Source: Papaver somniferum (lineage: Eukaryota; Streptophyta; Magnoliopsida; Ranunculales; Papaveraceae). From it: 64,000 nucleotides of DNA. Positions 57,965-64,000 of this stretch are shown in pieces (within the stretch, counting starts at the first letter, position 1; each line of letters opens with the position of its first letter). The notes beneath the pieces were generated by a model. That model was given only the letters and a program-made list of their open reading frames with translations, was not told where the DNA came from and searched no databases. The translations under genes and the position numbers were made by a program. The DNA lies in NCBI RefSeq assembly GCF_003573695.1, contig NC_039360.1, forward strand, positions 66,403,911 through 66,467,910. Direction: 5' to 3'.

Positions 57965-58107
57965 CTTCTCTGAAGATAATTCTGGAATCCATGGATCTGG
58001 TGGTGTATTTATTGAGATCGCACTCTTGTCCATAGAGTCATATCGCTACAAACACATACTTTAAGGTCTTTAAACGTGTTTTCCTGCTCTGATACCAATT
58101 GAAAAAG
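57965..58107 (-). other. leader, start codon and primer site of a third Sirevirus-like copy
   Basis: On the minus strand, after the LTR, comes TGGTATCAGAGC (58097-58086, tRNA-Met primer site), a leader close to that at 54172-54223, and an ATG at 58036 with about 22 codons (MDKSAISINTPPDPW...) before the MITE-like insert. Confidence 0.75.
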
Positions 58108-58756
58108 TGAGGGTCTAACAACCACACCCAATATTTCGATTAATAATCTGTATGGACTAACTCCAATATACTTTTAAGAGAATCAACTAGACAGTCAGAC
58201 TCAATCTTAATAAAAGTATATCAAAGAGTTATATCTCTCTTTCTCGATTCAATACTTACTCAAGCAAATAGAAATCTGCGAGTCTAGTTGAATACGAGAG
58301 AAATCACTTGAACGGTACCAAAGACCAATGTTCAAGTATCAATCAATAACCAAAGGTTGGATTTCCCAATTGATTGATTCAAACGCACAACCTGTGATAT
58401 TTCAATTATATAACAAAATATAATGCGGAAAAGAAATAACACAGACACCAGAAGTTTTGTTAACGAGGAAACCGCTAATGCAGAAAACCTCTGGGACCTA
58501 GTCCAGATTGAACACACACTGTATTAAGCCGCTACAGACACTAGCCTACTACAAACTAACTTTGATATGGACTATGGTTGAACCCCAATCAATCTCACAC
58601 TGATCCAAGGTAAAGTTGCGCTCCTACGTCTCTGATCCCAGCAGGATACTACGCACTTGATTCCCTTAGATGATCTCACCCACAACTAAGACTTGCTACG
58701 ACCCAAAGTCAAAGAGTTTAATAAACAAATATGTATCACACAGAAAAGTCTACGGT
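58108..58756 (-). repeat. Sirevirus-like LTR, far-right copy, truncated
   Basis: It matches the LTR at 36295-36950 almost base for base from TGAGGGTCTAACAACC to AAGTCTACGGTA, and is then cut off by mitochondrial-type sequence at 58757. Confidence 0.85.
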
Positions 58757-58840
58757 AGCTGGGGGAATGTCTTGGACCACCACCTCTGGACTAAAGACTT
58801 CCCAACCAAGGCTTAGACCTATTAAAGATATCAGTGTGAT

Positions 58841-58864
58841 TGACCAGACTGCGCTACACCTTGA
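58841..58864 (-). pseudogene. trnP: trnP 5' fragment
   Basis: The minus strand reads AAGGTGTAGCGCAGTCTGG, the acceptor and D-arm start of plant mitochondrial tRNA-Pro(UGG). The match ends after GGTCA; anticodon and T arms are missing. A second copy of the same fragment lies at 62201-62222. Confidence 0.6.
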
Positions 58865-59545
58865 GCGGATCTATACTCTACCGAGAGCTAAAAGTGGACG
58901 GTAGAGCTTGTGTTCTATTTGTTTATATAGTGAATCTAACTAACTGTAAGTTACCGGATGATTAAAAACTTGCGAAGCACGCACCTCAATCACCCTGCCT
59001 GTATGAATTGAACGAACTGACAAGTACAACCAGCTTCCCCGTGGCAAGGAAGAGTAGAAGGTAGAGAAATGGATTAAGAAGTAGGGGCTGAAACACTTAG
59101 CCTCCCGTAAGGGATAGGTACTCATCCCCGGCCAGCGGTTTCATTGCTGAGTGATCGCTCGGTATTTGGAGTAATATGTATTCCTGGTCGAGTCTACGTA
59201 AAGTAAAGGGCCGTTGGTGAGGTTGGAATTGAGCAGCCGGGTGGGGGTTATAATGGGATCTATCTCATTCCAGGAACAAGCCCAAGGTACAGGATCTGGT
59301 GAATTCAGGGCCGTTACCAGACGGAATGGATCTAGGAACAAGTGGACCTTCTAGGAGAGGCCTTCCCTTCTAACGAGTTGACTGTCCAAGAATGTCCTTT
59401 AGGGAAGAATTTTACATGCACCAAGAGGAGGAGTTCGAGCATAGCGAGAGGGGCGTCCAGAAGGCTTGGTCAATTAAAATCTATCGACACACTACTGTAT
59501 ACTTGGGATGCTACACTCGCTGCTTTGAAGCGGTAGTTGGAGGAC

Positions 59546-59601
59546 TCGCATGCCCCGCTGTCTCCGACATGGACTCGGTGAAATTGAATTCCCGTGAAGA
59601 A
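59546..59601 (+). pseudogene. rrn26: rrn26 fragment
   Basis: The run TGCCCCGCTGTCTCCGACAT followed by GGACTCGGTGAAATTGAATT is a conserved part of large-subunit rRNA (bacterial equivalent: GGCTGTCTCCACCCGAGACTC...GTGAAATTGAACTC). It ends in CCGTGAAGA; nothing further of the rRNA follows. Confidence 0.75.
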
Positions 59602-59884
59602 TAAACCAGATAGATCCCGGGATCTTATTTGAAATGGGAAGATCTAGGATAGGCGGCCAACCTCCTGGGCCTTTCTTCGATCTTGAAACACATCCGAGTA
59701 TCGAATTGTCTTATGTAATCAAAATGAGATTTGACTTATGTAATGTAGTTTTCTTTCTTTCGACGAATAATAGTGTGACGTTCTTCTACTTGAGTTGGAA
59801 CGTGACAGAATTTCGCGATTCAGATATGTGCCTTGAATCTGCTGGTGGGGAATGTGAAGTTCCTAGTGATGCTGGGACGATTAG

Positions 59885-59939
59885 TGCAGTGAGATTCGTG
59901 GAACTAATACTGCCTTTATGCCTATTGTTGTAGAAGCAG
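59885..59939 (+). pseudogene. cox2: cox2 fragment (copper-site region)
   Basis: Eighteen codons read CSEIRGTNTAFMPIVVEA, the end of cytochrome oxidase subunit 2 including part of the CuA-binding motif (family: CSEICGTNHAFMPIVVEA). The second CuA Cys is encoded as Arg (CGT), either an unedited C-to-U site or a mutation, and the binding His is Thr. Flanks do not match cox2. Confidence 0.8.
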
Positions 59940-60148
59940 AAAGCTTCGCGGTACTACTTTACGACGACGGTGCACAAGGCACCTGCAGAGGAAATTCCTG
60001 CAGGAGGGGGGTTACCAGATTACCTTCTACTACCGTCGGGATGAGATAGGGCATTGGTATAACAAAGGTATGGAAGGCAGGAGGGATATGAAAGGAACGG
60101 CTTCGATATGGGTAAAGCAGGTAGATAGCTTCCTTTTAGCTAGGGTTT

Positions 60149-60289
60149 ATCTTCTTGTTCACCGTAGGAGGACTCACTGGAATTTTCTTGGCAAATTCGG
60201 GGCTAGACATCGCTCTACATGATACTTAGTATGTCGTTGCACATTTCCATTATGTACTGCCTATGGGAGCCGTTTTTGCTTTATTTGCT
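60149..60289 (+). pseudogene. cox1: cox1 fragment
   Basis: The frame encodes FTVGGLTGIFLANSGLDIAL, HDT, a stop (TAG for the usual Tyr), then YVVAHFHYVLPMGAVFALFA: the helix IX-X region of cytochrome oxidase subunit 1 with the heme-ligand HFH. Sequence before and after does not continue cox1. The nonsense codon and the ends show a dead fragment. Confidence 0.88.
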
Positions 60290-60473
60290 TTGAATCAAGA
60301 CCACTTGACCTATCTTCTTTAGTATTTCCAGTATAACCTGCTATTTCAAGATCACTTACTACTGTTTGGTGTCCTCCTCCTTTTCTGCGTGGTAATATGG
60401 GGCTAGATCGTGTTGGTCTACCTTAGCTTAAGCTGCTCTCCCCATTTTCTCGCTGACCCATCATGCAAAAGAT

Positions 60474-60530
60474 TACCAGGAAGTTGGTGGGATCATCATG
60501 AATTAGGTTGGAGTGGCTGGTGGTTTCGAG
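60474..60530 (+). pseudogene. ccmFN: ccmFN fragment (tryptophan-rich motif)
   Basis: Codons read PGSWWDHHELGWSGWWF, the heme-handling WWD-type signature of the mitochondrial cytochrome c maturation protein CcmF N-part (family: GSWWAHHELGWGGWWFWDP). The following DPVENASFMP block is absent. Confidence 0.7.
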
Positions 60531-60580
60531 GTCTAGCATTCCCAGGAATAGTACACAATAAAGCAAATTTTCCACGAGCA

Positions 60581-60612
<32 letters not shown>

Positions 60613-60783
60613 AGGCTTCTTCCTCGAGTCATGTCATGATTGCGCACTCGACGAAAGAGCTTGACAAGCGAAATTTCCCTTCTGCACTCATGCCATATTG
60701 CTATATCAGGCTTGCGCCCATTGTCCAAGATTCCCCACTGCTTCCCCCCGTGGGAGTCCGGACCGTGTCTCAGTCCCAGTGTC
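60581..60783 (-). pseudogene. rrn18: rrn18 fragment
   Basis: The minus strand runs from GACTGAGACACGGTCCGGAC through GGGGGGAAGCAGTGGGGAAT to GCCAGCAGCCGCGGTAATA, i.e. the 320-530 region (bacterial numbering) of mitochondrial small-subunit rRNA, including the 530 loop. The plant-mitochondrial sequence between is colinear. Both ends stop abruptly. Confidence 0.88.
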
Positions 60784-60821
60784 CATGAGCCTGATGAGTT
60801 TACCAATTCCTCTACCCCGCT
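60784..60821 (-). pseudogene. trnfM: trnfM 5' half
   Basis: The minus strand reads AGCGGGGTAGAGGAATTGG followed by the D-loop/anticodon-stem words up to GGCTCATG, which is mitochondrial initiator tRNA-Met(CAU) cut in the anticodon loop. It is joined directly to the interior of rrn18. Confidence 0.75.
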
Positions 60822-60830
60822 AAAGCACCA

Positions 60831-60917
60831 GATGGATAGGGATTCGAACCCCCGGTCTTACTATGCAAGACTTCGGTTTTCAATACCTACTCTTTCAGCC
60901 GCTCAGACTTTTTCTGC
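60831..60917 (-). pseudogene. trnS: trnS(UGA)-like, acceptor stem degraded
   Basis: The minus strand contains GTCTGAGCGGCTGAAAGAGT (D arm), the anticodon loop ATTGAAA with anticodon TGA, a long variable arm, and GGGGGTTCGAATCCCTATCC (T arm). The 5' acceptor strand (AGCAGAAAAA) no longer pairs with the 3' strand, so it is probably not functional. Confidence 0.7.
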
Positions 60918-62200
60918 TTAGAAGTGTAGAAGCCTGCTCTTTCAACTGAGGCGTTTTCCCGGCATTTGTTGGTCCAGGACCCAAGACGGGATCGTGAATC
61001 AAGGATGTAGCGAGTTCAAACCCAATAGGCACAGTATTCCCAGGCTTCTCTAGATCTAAAATTTCTCGACATTCATCATCTCTTGCCCAACCAATCAGTC
61101 CAGAGATCTTTCTCCTTTAATCAAGACCACTTCCACAACTCCTTGCCAAGAATATTCTCTACAAACACTTGGAAACAACAGAGGGATCCGAATCGAACCT
61201 AAATGGGAATGACATGAAAAGTCTTTTTCAAAACTTAGTGAGATACTCTGCCAAAGGTAGGTGTCAGCCTTATCCCTATATGATATTGGTAGAACCTGGT
61301 GAACCGGGCGTCAAAAGAATCTTTATTCTATATACGATGAAAGAGAGACAAGGATAGCTCAGAGGGTAGTACATGTGATAGTCCACATCATCCTCTGGGT
61401 GGTAATTCTCGTACCCAATTCCCAGCTGACTTCTACCTCTATCTTCATGGGATGCTTCTAACACTGTTAATCTAAATTGTCCATCCGACTTTCCATCCCA
61501 GGACCATTTACAGGAGGTAGATTTTTTAACTCTCGCCTCTCCCGCTGGTTGAGTGACTTCATCCCTGTCTTTTCAGACCTTCAAAGATCAGTTCCACAAT
61601 CTCTGACTTGATAACTGGTCTCGCCTCTCCACCCAGCTCTATCACATTTCCTTTTCCCATCTTGGTGTCTCAGATCAATGAGGAAGAGAGTGGTAAGAGG
61701 TAGCTGCTAAAGAACTGAATATAGAAAGATGGACGAGGCGATTGATGCGATCTGATCAATTCAATCATTTCCAATAGGTCCGCTGGTACAACACAATACA
61801 AGGTTTCCATTAGAGATTCCATCGGTATGGCAGCCTCCCACGGGATGCAGCTGCTTCAAATCCAACATGATGCTCTTTGGTTAGATGACCAACTCCTCAA
61901 CTGTGTATCGACTGAAAGGCAGGGCGATACAACCCCGGACTTTCTTGCTTAGCTGAAAACGAGAGTAGTAAATAGCTAACCAGGAGCCTTGAATCAAGAG
62001 GTTTTGGATTTAAGCTAGGTGATTGAGCAAGAGATAGTGAACGTTCGACTAAGGATGAGCTTAATAGGAGCAAGAGACTTGGAGAAAACAACCAGAAAGA
62101 GATATTGTTTGCTGACTAGCTGAATCTAAGGGGTAGCCTTTCGCGGGAGTTCCTTCTTTCCTCGATAAAGAAAGAGACTATCAAAGCGTAGCTTTTAAGT

Positions 62201-62222
62201 GACCAGACTGCGTACACCTTAA
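62201..62222 (-). pseudogene. trnP: trnP 5' fragment, second copy
   Basis: The minus strand reads AAGGTGTACGCAGTCTGGTC, one base shorter than the copy at 58841 (GTAGCGC to GTACGC). Only the tRNA start is present. Confidence 0.5.
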
Positions 62223-62640
62223 GGTGATCTGTTGTCCTCCTCATTAAGCTTCCTTTTTTCCTTGGGGTTGGCTGCCATGTTGTGGATCGCGGTCTCACGC
62301 ACTAATCTCTACAGGGTGCCCTTAGTAGGTGATTAATCGTAGGTAAGGTCGCTAATGACTTTCTTTAGAAGAGCACAAGAGAGGCGTCTTTTCGCTAAGA
62401 GACGGGAGTTTCAACAGAAGGCGCACTAAGGAAGTTCCTGCGAATGGGTGGCGGGACTGAAAAGGACCCAATCAGTGTGCGACACTAACACCCCGCATTT
62501 TTGAGCCGTATACCGTCAGTTGTTTATAACTATCGTTCCACTCCAACAATCTCAGCGTCTTCACGGGCCCTCGCCCTGGTAAATAGCACAAGACCTCTTC
62601 GTGAATCTCCGCTATTTGAATATGGAACATCATCACAAAG

Positions 62641-62694
62641 AATAGGCAGGGAGACCCGCTCTCACCTATACTTTTTTGTTTAGCTGGGGAGAGG
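62641..62694 (+). pseudogene. LINE reverse transcriptase trace in mitochondrial-type DNA
   Basis: Codons read RQGDPLSPILFCLAGER, matching the conserved RQGDPLSP block of plant LINE reverse transcriptases. A stop follows at once. It is much too short to be functional and is not close to LINE-A or LINE-B at this site (GIRKGAPLSP and GLCQGDPLSPYLF). Confidence 0.6.
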
Positions 62695-64000
62695 TAGATA
62701 GATAGGAAGAGGTATACTAGTGTAGCAGGCTCGATCAGGACCCTAGCTTTATTGCGAGCCAAAAAGCAACCTTCGTTCTTATGAACTCAGCTACAAGTCC
62801 TCTTAGTTCCTTTCGGCCCTATGGTTTTGATTGTGATTACTTCTGCAGAAGCTACGACGTCATTCCTTGCGGCAACTACTGGAATATGTATGCATGCGGT
62901 CCGAGAACACTTTAGGGCGAACACCCATCCGAACAACTCCAAGAGCGATGTCTAGCCCCGCTCTAACCGCTGAGTGAAGTAGCCACAGTCAAATCTAAGC
63001 TCAAAATCCTTTATTTCATGGTCGGAGGTCTTTCTTGCCAGTCTATACTACGAAACGCGAGAAAAGATATGCCGATAGGTGACTGTTAGACTTTCTAACT
63101 GTTGAAGTCTCGAAAAAGGTGGAACCGGTGAACCACACGAGCTGGTTAGATGCGTGGGGCAAAGGGCTCGTAGGTTTTTTCATCCCTTCTTTGTCCTTTT
63201 CTTTTAAGTCGAGTACTTTAGCCACGGAGCGCTAATAAAGAGAAAGCGTTCTCACTAGACGAAATGAAGCAGCCAATGTGAATAAGGGGCCAATTTTAGC
63301 TAAAACTTATCCCGTTGCCAGTTGGAAAGGCAGGGAACAATTGAAGTTCCGCATTTCTTGCCTTTTAAGGTAAGGAATGGATGATCATTGATCCGATGCT
63401 TCGGGTAATCCAACCTTGGAAAAAAGGATATGCTTGCTTATTATAACTGTAGGGTCTTACCTTTACTTTGAGGGAGGAGATGAGCTAGCGAATCAGGTGC
63501 ACAAACCCCTTTTCCGCATGGACTATCAATCTTTTGCTTCTAGGGAATGCTGATTTTGGGAGAACTACCTGGATCAATCAGCCTATTCTAGTTCGCCTTG
63601 TCTCATCCTAATTGAGTGAAGTTCCGTTGAGGCCAAGACTCGCAGCTTTCACTACTTGATGATAGGCTTGAAGCACCTAGATTGTGTCATGGTTCCGCAA
63701 CATCAGAAAGAGCGATTGTGAGGAACCTTTTCTAGAGATCGTTTCTCCATTGGATGCCTAGAGTGAGGGACTTCCCGAATGACCGTACCGGGGAATTCTA
63801 CCGTACTCCGTGCATCTATTGTTTTTGATCCTGCAGAAGTGCATAAATTTCTTTGATCTCTATCTTTGTGATATCTAGATAGTGATCCATCAACATTGAT
63901 TTCAGTAGCTATGCCACCCACGGAATTTAACATTCTCATGACCTCTGAGACTAATATGGATATTGGCCTAAGTTGTTTACTTACTTGTTAGAGTAAGGAA

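Larger units (their letters stand above)
58757..64000. other. mitochondrial-type DNA (NUMT or assembly join)
   Basis: From 58757 to the window end the sequence changes character: lower A+T, dense in short stop-broken frames, and containing fragments of at least eight mitochondrial genes in mixed order and orientation. Long parts hold nothing I recognise: 58870-59540, 59602-59880, 59945-60145, 60920-62195, 62225-62635 and 62700-64000. Mosaic gene fragments in spacer DNA are normal for plant mitochondrial genomes, so the block could be a faithful copy of one mitochondrial spacer region. The right border lies outside the window. Confidence 0.75.

Noticed and set aside
59141..59341. 66-codon minus frame with a protein-like sequence in the mitochondrial-type block
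   Set aside because: No similarity to a mitochondrial protein could be recognised; it may be a mitochondrial unknown frame, but there is no support.
62780..62920. Plus-strand stretch reading PLVPFGPMVLIVITSAEATT
   Set aside because: It looks membrane-like, but I could not match it to a mitochondrial gene and it is short.
63703..63939. 78-codon minus frame near the window end
   Set aside because: Hydrophilic and without a recognised motif; reported only as unassigned mitochondrial-type DNA.

Overview
The window is nuclear DNA of a flowering plant, almost certainly a eudicot: it holds a plant cell-wall acetyltransferase-like gene with five exons, a plant alpha/beta-hydrolase pseudogene, plant L1-type LINEs with zf-RVT modules, Ty1-copia and Ty3-gypsy elements, and a block of plant mitochondrial DNA. 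The family or species cannot be proved from the sequence alone. Only one gene looks intact, the TRICHOME BIREFRINGENCE-LIKE gene at 18554-20108. Nearly everything else is nested, broken mobile DNA.

Layout, left to right. 1-2860: non-coding, with a degenerate tandem array and a small Mutator-like MITE. 2861-8470: decayed LINE (LINE-A). 8568-9595: pogo/Lemi1-like DNA transposon remnant with TA target duplication. 9640-10594: short hAT-like element. 10730-11345: duplicated promoter plus exon 1 of the hydrolase gene, followed by a retroelement LTR (11429-13121). 14015-18158: the hydrolase gene itself, killed by an internal deletion and by a Copia insertion (15951-18113). 18554-20108: the TBL gene.

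20400-36294: a second LINE (LINE-B) split by a 13.1-kb LTR element without pol (20592-33685, TSD GGAAG). That element's long LTRs are built from four tandem arrays, and its right LTR is itself split by a Ty3-gypsy LTR (28627-30926), so the nesting is three deep. 36295-58756: a minus-strand Sirevirus-like Ty1-copia complex in which LTRs and internal regions alternate. Three related internal regions carry different ORFs (a PF20167-like ORF, gag plus a basic coiled-coil ORF, and an unknown ORF), all without pol. One of them is split by a young gypsy-type element without pol (41432-48428, TSD ACGAT, LTRs about 98% identical by eye) that carries one long unrecognised ORF. A third carries a MITE-like insert with six perfect or near-perfect GC-rich palindromes.

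58757-64000: mitochondrial-type DNA joined abruptly inside a Sirevirus LTR. It holds scattered fragments of rrn26, cox2, cox1, ccmFN, rrn18, trnfM, trnS and trnP, plus a trace of LINE reverse transcriptase. It is either a nuclear insertion of mitochondrial DNA (NUMT) or an assembly join.

The genes do not form a pathway. The window records successive insertions: LINE-B hit by the pol-less element, that element hit by a gypsy LTR, the Sirevirus complex hit by a gypsy element, and the hydrolase gene hit by Copia. The most unusual items are the unknown 44214-45857 ORF, the swap of internal ORFs under one Sirevirus LTR/leader, the composite minisatellite LTRs, and the palindrome cluster.
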